Of a stretch of DNA of 50,799 nucleotides, positions 1-7,779 are shown one piece after another. This DNA is from a virus. Made by a program: the position numbers and the translations under genes. The DNA lies in the IMG/VR virus record IMGVR_UViG_3300045997_000034, positions 1 to 50,799 of that record; one strand, 5' to 3'. Under the pieces are notes generated by a model. That model made no database searches and was not told the DNA's origin. It saw only the letters and a list, made by a program, of their open reading frames with translations. Positions within the stretch are counted from its first letter, which is position 1. The number at the start of each line of letters is the position of its first letter.

Positions 1-2392
1 CCATGTCTGGGTTAGCCTGGCGCTTCTGTGAGACTAGGGCGTTAGCAACGATCTGGGCTTGTCTTTCGAGGGGGCGATTGCTAACTGCTACGGCCAGCTT
101 AGCGTTGAGCGAGTTGACCTGAGGTTTGTACACCACCCTAGCAGAGGGCGATTGTTTGAGAGGGGGGGTTTCTTCTCGACTCTTACGTGCAAGATTGGCA
201 AGACTCTTGACACTGTTAGAGTAATCGGCATACACCTTCTCAATGTTCGTACCAGATGACAAGGTGTGTGCATCGTCAGTCTCGGCAAGCTTAGACGATG
301 TGATCTTCTTAACTACAACGTTGCCATCACGTCCGACAAACGATGCACCAGTGTCAACGTACACCTTCTTACCAGTGGCCTTGTCTACACCACCACCCTC
401 AGCTGCAGGCCTAGCCTTACGATCGTTCACCCTTACATCAGCACCTGCACGAGAGATCAGTGTAGATGCACCACCTGCACGCCCATCAGGCTTGGCTTGG
501 TACTTAGCCTTTAATGCAGCAATGCCGTTGTCTTTGGCCGAGGCTTTCCAGTCCAAGACATGTTTCTCAGCATCAATGACAACCATAGAGTGTCGGACAG
601 CACGAGCAATCTCATCCGTGTTGGCGCCCTTGATTGTCATGTCTGTGATCAGGTTTGACACATCCCCCATCTGAAAGCCCTTAGTGCGGCCAGATGGTTT
701 CTTTCCAGGAGGGTAGACTTCCTTCTTCGTCTTAGCATCCCATGTTCCGCCACCCATGGTAGGCATACCATCATACGGCGGATAGGAAGTCTTAGGATCG
801 AAGTTCTTCAGACCAGCCAATGCAGGAGTGGACTTGATCAAACCTTTGCCATTAGGGATTACTAGAACAGCATCCCCATCAAAGTCTGCTCCGGACAACC
901 TTTCTGCTACTCGAGAGTTAATCCCAACAGCATCAGTAGCTGCACCAAGAAGCTTCTTAGCTTCAGGATGGTTGTTGTTCACAGTGAGTTCGGGAATCTC
1001 GAAAGTTCCGCCATGAGGAAAGCGGACTAGAGCAACCCTTTCTCCAGGCCTGAAGTTTGGCGCATAGATCTCGTTGTCTTTCAGTGAGTTCACAGGCAGG
1101 ATCACATGTGTGCTCTGACGTGGAAGTGCTTTGGCCTTTAGATGCACAGCAGCAGAATCTGCACCATCAGCGAAGTCTTCTAACAACTTTCGCTTTACTG
1201 TTGGGTTGGTCAATGACATGATCTCTTCAAGCTGCTCTTTCTTACTCAAGTACGTAAGATCAAGTTGTGCCTTAGCAAACTTGGGACTTTGCTTAGACAA
1301 GAGCTGAGGAGCAAGGTTCTTAGACCACGTGTCCCAGACACCTTCTTCATTCACCTTGTTCATCACAGATGAGGGCATACCATCAGGACCCTTGATCTGA
1401 CGAACAATTGCACCAAACGGATTCTCAGGATCATCACTGATCTTCTTCATTGCATCTGTCTTGCGGCCTGTGTTTGACTTGTTCGTGTTGAACAACACAT
1501 CCACACCTGCAGGCAGGTCATCTTTGTACATGGCCATGCCTTTTAGGTAATGCGTTCCATCTACAAGAACGCGAACCTGTGCATACTGCTTTCCACCGAT
1601 AGACACGTCTTTTACGCCTGGACGAACGTACATCACACCGTCAGCGTCAGCACCACCATCTTCAGCATAGCGAATTCCAACTCTTTTGGAGCTGAGCGAA
1701 AGCGGAGGCTTTACACGATCGAAAGTCTCGCCACCGTCTTCACTACGATCCGCAATCTGCTTAATGTTTGCCCTGTTTTTAAAAACTTGAGAATAGGGCA
1801 CATTTGGCGCGGTGAGGACTTTCAGAGTGGTTTCTTTTCCAGTACCAAGCTGAACGACTTTGACATAGTGCACTTTGTAGCCTTCATTCTGCAAAACGGC
1901 AATTGCAGAGTTCAGCTTGTCTCGAGTGACCCCGACATGATGCTCGACACCACTGCCAATGTCGATGTACTCTTTCTTAGCAACTTGGTCTTTCAGCATA
2001 TTTGCCGTGACATGCATGACGTCAAGTTTGTCTTTCTGGCCCGGAGCCAACAGCGATCGAACAGAGGATTCGTTGATCTTCATACGTTCGCCAATAGCGA
2101 CGTTTGACAAACCCTTAGTTTTCAAGCGCTGAGCCATGTTGATCTGATCTTGCTTCTGACGATTCTTTTCAATCGTCTTCTGAACACGAAGTTGAGTTGT
2201 AGTGATGCCCAACCCCTTAGCAACCTCAGGTTCACTAAGGCCCTGTCGTTTCAGATCTTCAACCATGTCCAAGAATGACTTGTTTCGAGGACTGGCAGCG
2301 TCGTCTTCTCCACCTGAACCCCAAGGATAGCGCCCCGAGTGACGAGGAGTTCCATAGTGTGCAAGGTAATCCTCTTCATCAATCTCAAACAC
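1..2392 (-). CDS. RNA-polymerase-like protein (DFDGD motif), 3' end outside window
   Basis: The frame is open without a stop from the GTG at 2392 to the window edge, giving at least 797 residues. The GTG shares one base with the TAG of the upstream gene and follows GAGGAGG at seven bases. Residues 501-507 read GADFDGD, the loop that holds the catalytic magnesium in the double-psi beta-barrel of cellular RNA polymerase beta' subunits and of single-chain phage relatives such as YonO. Residues about 38-110 hold two helix-turn-helix-like segments (around LSEPEVAKGLGITTTQLR and LSNVAIGERMKINESSVR). Residues 12-27 form a tag, HYGTPRHSGRYPWGSG, resembling the H-[YF]-G tags of head-module proteins. 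Similar phage proteins are often left unnamed; polymerase activity is inferred from the motif. I did not identify the second barrel, bridge helix or trigger loop. Confidence 0.7.
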   Translation of the reverse strand, partial: MFEIDEEDYLAHYGTPRHSGRYPWGSGGEDDAASPRNKSFLDMVEDLKRQGLSEPEVAKGLGITTTQLRVQKTIEKNRQKQDQINMAQRLKTKGLSNVAIGERMKINESSVRSLLAPGQKDKLDVMHVTANMLKDQVAKKEYIDIGSGVEHHVGVTRDKLNSAIAVLQNEGYKVHYVKVVQLGTGKETTLKVLTAPNVPYSQVFKNRANIKQIADRSEDGGETFDRVKPPLSLSSKRVGIRYAEDGGADADGVMYVRPGVKDVSIGGKQYAQVRVLVDGTHYLKGMAMYKDDLPAGVDVLFNTNKSNTGRKTDAMKKISDDPENPFGAIVRQIKGPDGMPSSVMNKVNEEGVWDTWSKNLAPQLLSKQSPKFAKAQLDLTYLSKKEQLEEIMSLTNPTVKRKLLEDFADGADSAAVHLKAKALPRQSTHVILPVNSLKDNEIYAPNFRPGERVALVRFPHGGTFEIPELTVNNNHPEAKKLLGAATDAVGINSRVAERLSGADFDGDAVLVIPNGKGLIKSTPALAGLKNFDPKTSYPPYDGMPTMGGGTWDAKTKKEVYPPGKKPSGRTKGFQMGDVSNLITDMTIKGANTDEIARAVRHSMVVIDAEKHVLDWKASAKDNGIAALKAKYQAKPDGRAGGASTLISRAGADVRVNDRKARPAAEGGGVDKATGKKVYVDTGASFVGRDGNVVVKKITSSKLAETDDAHTLSSGTNIEKVYADYSNSVKSLANLARKSREETPPLKQSPSARVVYKPQVNSLNAKLAVAVSNRPLERQAQIVANALVSQKRQANPDM

Positions 2393-2952
2393 TACAGAGC
2401 CTCCTCACGAATCTGATTGATCAGTGTGTCGAAAGTTCGAATCTTGTCCATGATGTGCGTGATGTCATCGGGGTCACCAACTTCAATACGCACATCGTTG
2501 TTTTGGTAAATGCGAAGTTCAGTCGTAATCTCGAACGGTTTCATTCGATACTCAAGACAGAACATTGCCGCGTAAACGAGCAACTGACTAAACGAGGTTG
2601 GTGTTTTGCCAGTTTTCAGATCAGCAATTCTGAGCATGTTTTTACGGAATCCGATAGCATCCGCGGTTCCATAACAATTCTCTGAATAGAAGAGAACCTG
2701 CTCTGGTGTCAAACGAAATCCGATAGCGTCGTTCACATACATACTCATTGTCAACCCATTGTCTGGCAACTTAATACCATGACGAATCAGATCGTTTGCA
2801 AGAGCATGTAGTTCAGTTCCTTTTTGCGCAGCCATCTGAACCAGGAATGCACGCATGAGTTTTTCATCATCATACTTGATCCAGTGGTACTTGCTAGCGC
2901 TCAGGAAAGCGTGTGGCCGATTCTGAGGGAGATAGTGCGTCGTGAAGCGCAT
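2392..2952 (-). CDS. RecB/Cas4-like PD-(D/E)XK nuclease
   Basis: 186 residues from the ATG at 2952, which follows AAAGAGG; an in-frame ATG at 2970 has no ribosome site. The nuclease core is visible: G95-T-A-D98, then D111-L-K113 after a hydrophobic strand, then Q123 with Y127, the D...(D/E)XK...QxxxY order of RecB-family exonucleases. Such proteins trim DNA ends during recombination or replication. The start overlaps the VRR-NUC gene, and the stop overlaps the start of the RNA-polymerase-like gene, so all three should be translated from one message. Confidence 0.75.
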   Translation of the reverse strand: MRFTTHYLPQNRPHAFLSASKYHWIKYDDEKLMRAFLVQMAAQKGTELHALANDLIRHGIKLPDNGLTMSMYVNDAIGFRLTPEQVLFYSENCYGTADAIGFRKNMLRIADLKTGKTPTSFSQLLVYAAMFCLEYRMKPFEITTELRIYQNNDVRIEVGDPDDITHIMDKIRTFDTLINQIREEAL

Positions 2953-3244
2953 CAAGAACCTCTTTCTCATTCCCAGGGTAGATGACAGATGCGAACCACA
3001 TACTATTCAAATGCGCAATGAACCATTCTTGATTCGGTTCATAGTCATCTGGAGATGTTGGTTCTGAGGCCTTCACTTCGAGAAACGCATACCGACAGCC
3101 AAAGAAGATGACAAGATCGGGGATGCCTTGTTGGTAGGCCGAATCATTCTTTAGGATGACACACCCCGGGAAGAGGCATTTCAACTTCTTTATTAACAGT
3201 CCTTGATACTTGCGCTCAAGGGGGTGTTCGCGTTTTGGCGCCAA
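2894..3244 (-). CDS. VRR-NUC domain nuclease
   Basis: 116 residues, single VRR-NUC domain of the PD-(D/E)XK superfamily. Visible residues: E10 in the first helix, G40-I-P-D43 followed by the strand LVIFFG, E56-V-K58, and Q72. The family includes FAN1-like and phage Holliday-junction or flap nucleases. The start is TTG, chosen because an in-frame TAG lies directly upstream and AGGAG sits about six bases before it. A TATAAT box lies about 60 bases upstream. The context (helicase, RecB-like nuclease) suggests DNA recombination or repair. Confidence 0.85.
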   Translation of the reverse strand: MAPKREHPLERKYQGLLIKKLKCLFPGCVILKNDSAYQQGIPDLVIFFGCRYAFLEVKASEPTSPDDYEPNQEWFIAHLNSMWFASVIYPGNEKEVLDALHDALSPSESATRFPER

Positions 3245-3302
3245 CTAAGACTCCTAAGCAAAATTTGAAGGCTATGAAATCGAGCTTGTTTCCACTCCTT
3301 CT

Positions 3303-3308
3303 ATTATA
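3303..3308 (-). promoter_or_regulatory. Possible -10 box of the nuclease/polymerase operon
   Basis: A perfect TATAAT (inside the palindrome ATTATAAT) lies in the 98-base gap before the VRR-NUC gene. No convincing -35 hexamer is present at 16-18 bases, so this is a weak call. It would drive the VRR-NUC, RecB-like and RNA-polymerase-like genes. Confidence 0.3.
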
Positions 3309-3342
3309 ATCCGCGAAAATCTCACGAGGTGGTATCTAAAGT

Positions 3343-3831
3343 TCACAACCTCCAGAATCTTTGATTTGTTGGCCAAACTATGGTTTGGTTCTCGATCGAC
3401 AAGAAGATGTCAGAAGCAAGCAATCCGTACTTGACGACTGCATCCCAGATGTTCATAAACTCTTCGCCAGTCTCCATGTCGGCAATAGGTGTACCTCGAG
3501 TGTTTTCACGATTGCGGAATTGACTGTGGTATCGCAGTGCAAACCACAATGGACGCCAAGTTAGATTCTCGGCCCAGTTGTTATGACGATCACCATCAAG
3601 ATTGATGACTGCAGAGAAGGTCTCATACTTTGGCGGAGGTAAGTACGCGTCAGCAACTAGTCGGTTTACTGCGCGCTTGTGTTGAACACCTTTCGACATC
3701 AACCCAACAAGTAAGATCCCACGCTGGTTTTGAGACAACCGCATAACGCGACCGGTAGCATTGTTGAGCACCTTACCTTGATCACTCACAGAGTAACCAG
3801 AGAACTCATCGATCGGTCGCCAGTTTTCCAT
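3343..3831 (-). CDS. NUMOD4/HNH homing-type endonuclease
   Basis: 162 residues. The N-terminus (W4-R-P-I, then GYSVSDQGKV) is a NUMOD4 DNA-binding module. An HNH_3-type nuclease core follows, with H51-K-R-A-V, then A-V-I-N77-L-D79-G-D, N84-N85 and N89-L. In this family the residue at N77 is normally the catalytic His of the first HNH motif, so the nuclease may be inactive or altered. The start has AGGAGG upstream. GGTATCTAAA occurs just after the stop (3331-3340) and again upstream in a large inverted repeat (3903-3912). Free-standing HNH genes of this type are mobile. Confidence 0.8.
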   Translation of the reverse strand: MENWRPIDEFSGYSVSDQGKVLNNATGRVMRLSQNQRGILLVGLMSKGVQHKRAVNRLVADAYLPPPKYETFSAVINLDGDRHNNWAENLTWRPLWFALRYHSQFRNRENTRGTPIADMETGEEFMNIWDAVVKYGLLASDIFLSIENQTIVWPTNQRFWRL

Positions 3832-3860
3832 CTAACCTCCTTTGTAAGCACCAGTTGCCA

Positions 3861-4209
3861 TTGCCAAGATTTTTCGCCAAAACTTTCTAGAATTAGACAT
3901 TGGGTATCTAAAATCTATACTATTACTTTAGATACCCAATGTGTCTCTGAGAAATGTATTAGCTCTAGGATTTGGCAATTTGACAAGAAAACGTGTCCGT
4001 TTAATCCTAGTTCGCTGCTAAATGCACCCCACTTTTCATTGCCAATTCTGCCAACATTAAAATCTTGGCAAGACGTTGGCAAATCAACAAATTGAAATGT
4101 CCATTACGTCCTATACGTGCCATAGACCCCTTTCTAAAATCTTGGCAAATCTTGGCAACTTAAAAATTCTTGGCAAATTCCGACTCGTTAAAGCTCTCCT
4201 TTTTGGCAA
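3861..4209. repeat. TTGGCAA iteron cluster, possible replication origin
   Basis: The heptamer TTGGCAA, or its complement TTGCCAA, occurs at 3861, 3972, 4039, 4065, 4076, 4142, 4152, 4170 and 4203, with degenerate copies near 3855, 3876 and 4049. Several share the longer form AAAATCTTGGCAA. A given heptamer on either strand is expected about 0.04 times in 350 bp. The gap between the SF2 helicase and the HNH gene (3832-4159) has no gene. Iterons plus an inverted repeat next to a helicase gene fit an origin or a repressor-binding region. The last two copies lie in the end of the helicase gene. Confidence 0.65.
3897..3942. repeat. Perfect 16-bp inverted repeat with 14-nt spacer
   Basis: Arms 3897-3912 and 3927-3942 are perfect complements (ACATTGGGTATCTAAA on the plus strand). 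The arms are AT-rich and no T-run follows, so a typical intrinsic terminator is unlikely. It could be an operator, a cruciform in the origin or a homing-related site. Its inner GGTATCTAAA recurs just downstream of the HNH gene. Confidence 0.85.
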
Positions 4210-5383
4210 GAGATCGCCAAATAGCATCGTCAATTACAGACCTAGACTTCAGAACTTTGTAGAAAAGCTTGGTGAAAGGTGTGTTCATTCGATCAATTCT
4301 ACCCTTCGCCTGCTCAAAGTTCTTGTACGAATACGTCAAACTGTAGAACACAGTAACGTTCGTACTTACACAATTCCAGGCCTCAGCCCCCGCCACGTAT
4401 TGCACAAGATAGACCCAGCGATCACCCGTTGGTACAGGTTCGTGTTTGTGGCCGTTCCACTCAGCAAACTGGACAGAGGGGGTCGTCGCAGTCGTAGTCT
4501 CCTTGAGATTCTCGGACTTCCACGGCGCATTGTTCTGCGTTAGAGTTCTCAGGAGTTCCAGCTCGTAATTGAAATTGTAGAAAACTATCAACTTCGGGTG
4601 TTCTTCCATCAGCCTCTGCATTGTCTGGATGCGGGAAGAATCGGAATTTACAACCCGCCTCATCACAAGAAAGAGTTCCACTACGTCCTTTAATGGACGA
4701 TCTTCGTAAACATGCCATCTCTTCTCCAAAACTTGAGCGAATAGATCCTTGTCGTAATCAGGCTCGATAATCTCAAGGTATCGTGTCGTATGGCGTTCAT
4801 ACGGCATGTGTACCAGGATCTTGTTACGCAGTCTTACAAGCTTCCCAACTTGCACGTAATGGTCAACTTTGGGGAACTTAGAGTACGTGTTGTAAACAAC
4901 ATGATCGCGCTTGAACTCGGTCCTATTCTTATAGAACCCGTTTGCAATGAACACCGGGATGTAATCGAGCCAGGTATCTCCAGGTGTTGCAGACAAGAGA
5001 ATCCAGCGGTTAGCTTTCGCGATTGCCAGAAAGTTCTTAGTCCACTCTCCAGAACCGACAATTCGCTGTTCGTCAAAGATGAAAAACGCACCTTTAACGT
5101 CTCGATACTTTCCGAGATTGTTCCAGGAATCGACAGTAAGACGTCCCCCGACGGTAGAACCAATCTCTGGCCCGATTCCGTAGGCGACAAACTCACGCTC
5201 CCAGTCCAGCGAATCTCTTTTCCGGGCAGTCGTGATAACAACGATGTCCGCATCAGCCTCAACTTTCACATAGTATGCGACAGCAGTACGTGACTTTCCT
5301 GAGCCAACTCCACCGTACAGGATGCACCCGTTATGCATGCGATCGAGTGCATCCTGCTGGTGGGGGCCTAGACTAGGTGGCAT
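4160..5383 (-). CDS. SF2 DNA helicase (DEAD/SNF2-like)
   Basis: 407 residues with ordered superfamily 2 motifs: Walker A GGVGSGKS at 24-31, DEXX box F-D104-E-Q, motif III LLSATP near 129-134, and near the C-terminus a motif VI-like stretch with QAKGRIDR. It would translocate on duplex or forked DNA; phage members aid replication fork or recombination steps. The gene overlaps the preceding one by 11 bases and has a weak ribosome site, suggesting coupling. The last codons overlap the iteron cluster. Confidence 0.88.
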   Translation of the reverse strand: MPPSLGPHQQDALDRMHNGCILYGGVGSGKSRTAVAYYVKVEADADIVVITTARKRDSLDWEREFVAYGIGPEIGSTVGGRLTVDSWNNLGKYRDVKGAFFIFDEQRIVGSGEWTKNFLAIAKANRWILLSATPGDTWLDYIPVFIANGFYKNRTEFKRDHVVYNTYSKFPKVDHYVQVGKLVRLRNKILVHMPYERHTTRYLEIIEPDYDKDLFAQVLEKRWHVYEDRPLKDVVELFLVMRRVVNSDSSRIQTMQRLMEEHPKLIVFYNFNYELELLRTLTQNNAPWKSENLKETTTATTPSVQFAEWNGHKHEPVPTGDRWVYLVQYVAGAEAWNCVSTNVTVFYSLTYSYKNFEQAKGRIDRMNTPFTKLFYKVLKSRSVIDDAIWRSLAKKESFNESEFAKNF

Positions 5384-5747
5384 TGGGTTCGGTCAGCTGG
5401 TTTTCGAAATACCGCTGAATCCCAATGCCGTTTCGAATCCCTCGGAACTTCTTTCCTTCCAAGTTTCCGAGAATGTCAGCTGCCACCGCCGAAATAACCT
5501 CTTCGACAGCTTCCTTCTGACCGTAGCCGTACGAGAAATCGTCTTCCGAGTAGTACGCACCGCTCTTCATTTCAGGACCGATTTCGGGGTAAGGCGTCGC
5601 CCAGACCCATTCACCAGACTGATGTGGTTTGAGTTTGTTTTCCTGATTCGGCATGTCGTGGTTCGGATTGGACCCAGGCGACAATTCCAGCGTGCAGAAC
5701 CGGTGCTGTCCGAGATCAGGAATGTACGTGCGGCTTCCACAGATCAT
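5373..5747 (-). CDS. Hypothetical protein, 124 aa
   Basis: I do not recognise this protein. It is acidic and rich in Gly, Pro and Tyr in its first half ([16 protein letters not shown], then [13 protein letters not shown]), with a helical C-terminal half. The ATG overlaps the stop of the DUF3310 gene as TAATG, with AAGGAG upstream. It sits directly before the helicase gene, so a replication accessory role is possible but unsupported. Confidence 0.75.
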   Translation of the reverse strand: MICGSRTYIPDLGQHRFCTLELSPGSNPNHDMPNQENKLKPHQSGEWVWATPYPEIGPEMKSGAYYSEDDFSYGYGQKEAVEEVISAVAADILGNLEGKKFRGIRNGIGIQRYFENQLTEPNAT

Positions 5748-6661
5748 TACGCATACTCCTTAAGACGCTTGATTTCCCGACGAATAGAATGTGTAGCTTC
5801 GGTCAGATCGTTTACGACCGTTCCCTTTCCACCAATCTGACCGGCAAGGCAGATCAACCAGACAGCATTGCCTCGGTGGAAGTTCATCTGCTGGACAAGC
5901 TTCTCAACCTCATCGAATGTGAGCAGAGCAAGACTACCGTCTTCACCGAATGCGATCTGTCGCTCGACATACCACAAGGCCTTCTCGAGATCCTGAATCT
6001 CAGTTCCTTCAGCCTTGAAGCCGGCTCGAGCAATGTACTTCACAGCATTGCCTCGGTTGAAGTTCAGCTTCTCAGTGATGTCAATAACTTCGACACCCTT
6101 GTACTGCGTGTAATGCGAGGGATGATTGATTACGTCAGACTTCTTTTTCACCATCTTTGAGTGATCGAATTGGACGTGTGTTACTCCTGAAAGAAGAATT
6201 GTCGATCCAAGAGTTCCAACATCATAACCCAGCGAGTCATAATGCTTTAGCGCCTTAGCAATCGCTTCTTCACCATATGCTGTGTAGATCGTTGAGTTGT
6301 CAATAAATTCAGACTGCCGTTTCAACAACTCAGCACCACTTGGGTGAAAACCATCGGCATAGTGAAGATGCGGTCGATCAAGATCGAGGCATGACTGAAC
6401 TTCGATCAAATCCATCATAGAAGCCATCTCCGAAGTACTGACAATTTCAAGACCCATCGGATTGTATCGGCTCGGGTCAGCAGCGATCAGACGAAGCGTA
6501 TCAGCATCAATAAGACCATCACGAAGATTCATCAAAGCCGCTTCCCAATTCTTCTGTTCAACAGGCGTCATTGGGTTTTTGATAAACATGGTTTTCGGAA
6601 ATTTGAATGACACATCATCCACCGTGAAGGCGATCAGGTCATCGTTTGCATTGTTGGTCAT
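5747..6661 (-). CDS. DUF3310 protein with a duplicated core
   Basis: 304 residues from the ATG at 6661, seven bases after AGGAG; a TTG at 6685 lacks a ribosome site. Residues 178-236 are a DUF3310 domain (NHPSHY, then FNRGNAVKYIARAGFK, then DLEKALWYVERQI), a family related to T7 gp1.7 and other phage nucleotide-metabolism proteins. Residues 251-300 repeat the core in degenerate form (FHRGNAVWLICLAG, then NDLTEATHSIRREI). The DNA preserves the copy: ACAGCATTGCCTCGGT followed by GAAGTTCA occurs near 5862 and 6041. The first 175 residues match nothing I know. Confidence 0.75.
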   Translation of the reverse strand: MTNNANDDLIAFTVDDVSFKFPKTMFIKNPMTPVEQKNWEAALMNLRDGLIDADTLRLIAADPSRYNPMGLEIVSTSEMASMMDLIEVQSCLDLDRPHLHYADGFHPSGAELLKRQSEFIDNSTIYTAYGEEAIAKALKHYDSLGYDVGTLGSTILLSGVTHVQFDHSKMVKKKSDVINHPSHYTQYKGVEVIDITEKLNFNRGNAVKYIARAGFKAEGTEIQDLEKALWYVERQIAFGEDGSLALLTFDEVEKLVQQMNFHRGNAVWLICLAGQIGGKGTVVNDLTEATHSIRREIKRLKEYA

Positions 6662-6677
6662 GATAAATCTCCTAAAT

Positions 6678-6743
6678 CTAGGCAAAAGTTAAACCCCGAG
6701 GGTGAAGGAGGATCGACAAATCGCCAGTTGGGATCACAGCCAT
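6678..6743 (-). CDS. Possible 21-aa leader peptide
   Basis: ATG at 6743 with GGAGGAG six bases upstream opens a 21-codon frame (MAVIPTGDLSILLHPRGLTF plus A) whose TAG lies 16 bases before the ATG of the DUF3310 gene. The start and ribosome site lie inside a long imperfect hairpin (6707-6777). The good ribosome site and position suggest a leader or uORF controlling the next gene; it could also be chance. Confidence 0.4.
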   Translation of the reverse strand: MAVIPTGDLSILLHPRGLTFA

Positions 6744-7019
6744 AAAGGGCTCCTCCAACAGCGTTTGCCGATCCTCCTCCTTCCTTACACGTTGGCGTTT
6801 CCGGTTTCCTTTAAGACCCTCCTACTCACGGTTTTGGCGCATCTGTGTCACGACAGAGTCCTCACGGTTTTGCATGGCCACCAACGTTTCTTACCTCACC
6901 AAGAGCTTTCCACAGACTCTTTGGTGATACTCACTGGCATTTATCCGGGACACCCGGTACCAGCGCTACTCACTCCTAGCCCGACATCCCAGTAACCGGT
7001 TCACTAGAAGTGAGAAGTC
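6686..7019 (-). other. Structured gene-poor region, possible regulatory RNA
   Basis: This 334-base stretch holds no gene above 21 codons but several hairpins: 6707-6777 (GGAGGATCG with CGATCCTCC plus inner helices GTTGG/CCAAC and AGCC/GGCT), about 6895-6926 (CACCAAGAG with CTCTTTGGTG, one bulge), 6945-6957 (CCGGG-aca-CCCGG) and about 7001-7014 (TCACT with AGTGA). CTCACGGTTTTG is directly repeated at 6825 and 6861. A 17-codon frame at 6822-6875 spans this repeat. It does not fold as a tRNA. A structured leader or small RNA is possible. Confidence 0.45.
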
Positions 7020-7268
7020 TCAGTACCAGCTCAGATGCTGAGCCAGATCGTACACAGTGAAATCGGCGGAACTCTCAGGATACTCCCAATCATTGAGAAT
7101 GTCTCTGGAGTTAACAAGATCTTTGTAAATCTCGAGAATGGTTCGCTCTAGTTTACCAACCTCGAATTCACTGTCTCGCATGGCGACTATCAACTGCAGA
7201 TCGAAGATGGCATCATCAGGATCTTCGAAAGAGTCGATGTACTTCTGAATTTCCTCGATCTTCGTCAT
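7020..7268 (-). CDS. Hypothetical acidic protein, 82 aa
   Basis: A clear ribosome site (AGAGGAG) precedes the ATG. The protein is acidic and mostly helical (many Asp/Glu, then VGKLERTILEIYKDLV). No known motif seen. It is the last gene before the structured gap at 6686-7019. Confidence 0.7.
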   Translation of the reverse strand: MTKIEEIQKYIDSFEDPDDAIFDLQLIVAMRDSEFEVGKLERTILEIYKDLVNSRDILNDWEYPESSADFTVYDLAQHLSWY

Positions 7269-7298
7269 AACAAACTCCTCTGAGATATGACGGACAGA

Positions 7299-7448
7299 TT
7301 ACTTGTCGATACGTACTTGGCAGCAGCCAAAGGTCGTAGTGTTGTTCGGAGTGATCGTCAGACCACACACAATAAAGAGCAACATAACGCCAAGAGAGAC
7401 GAAGCTCTTCCGAATGTCGAACTCTTTATTGCGTCGTATTGGTTTCAT
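7299..7448 (-). CDS. Small single-pass membrane protein, 49 aa
   Basis: Starts at the ATG at 7448, seven bases after AGGA; longer in-frame starts would run into the 7469-7527 hairpin. A basic N-terminus (KPIRRNKEFDIRK) precedes one hydrophobic segment (FVSLGVMLLFIVCGLTI), giving a signal-anchor shape. Function unknown. Confidence 0.5.
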   Translation of the reverse strand: MKPIRRNKEFDIRKSFVSLGVMLLFIVCGLTITPNNTTTFGCCQVRIDK

Positions 7449-7468
7449 GGACATTCCTGCTCGGGGTA

Positions 7469-7527
7469 AATTTGGCCGTGTTTTGACTCTTAGGATCGCT
7501 CTCACAGAATCAAAACACGGCCAAATT
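7469..7527. repeat. Perfect 18-bp inverted repeat between genes
   Basis: Arms 7469-7486 and 7510-7527 are exact complements (plus strand AATTTGGCCGTGTTTTGA) with a 23-base loop. It lies between the genes at 7549 and 7448. The T-run is at the inner end of the first arm, so it is not a textbook terminator on either strand, though it could still stop transcription. The minus-strand arm is followed only by TTTACC. Confidence 0.8.
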
Positions 7528-7548
7528 AGGACATAATTCTGATGCGAA

Positions 7549-7779
7549 CTAGCTGTGTTCGCTTGCGTTTGTTTGAATCACAATCCCTCGCTTAGGATTG
7601 AGATTCTCACGCAACTGCCAATCTTTGTTATCAGCGTCGACAGCTTGCGTGATTGCTGAGGTAGTAACTTCAGCAAGTTTGGTCATGTTTCCGCTGACCC
7701 CATTGTACGTGTTGGCATCCTGCTCCATCAGCGCATTTAGCACGATGTTCTGAATCTGGACGAACAACGAGTCAGCCAT
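7549..7779 (-). CDS. Hypothetical protein, 76 aa
   Basis: The ATG overlaps the TGA of the lipoprotein gene (TGATG), indicating translational coupling. It is a soluble, Asn/Thr-rich small protein with no motif I recognise. A large hairpin follows its stop at 7469-7527. Confidence 0.65.
   Translation of the reverse strand: MADSLFVQIQNIVLNALMEQDANTYNGVSGNMTKLAEVTTSAITQAVDADNKDWQLRENLNPKRGIVIQTNASEHS

Noticed and set aside
6707-6777. tRNA gene
   Set aside because: The helix pattern is one long imperfect hairpin; no T-loop consensus or anticodon arm on either strand.
6702-6995. Plus-strand frame of 97 codons in the structured gap
   Set aside because: GTG start without a ribosome site, implausible composition, wrong strand relative to all other genes.
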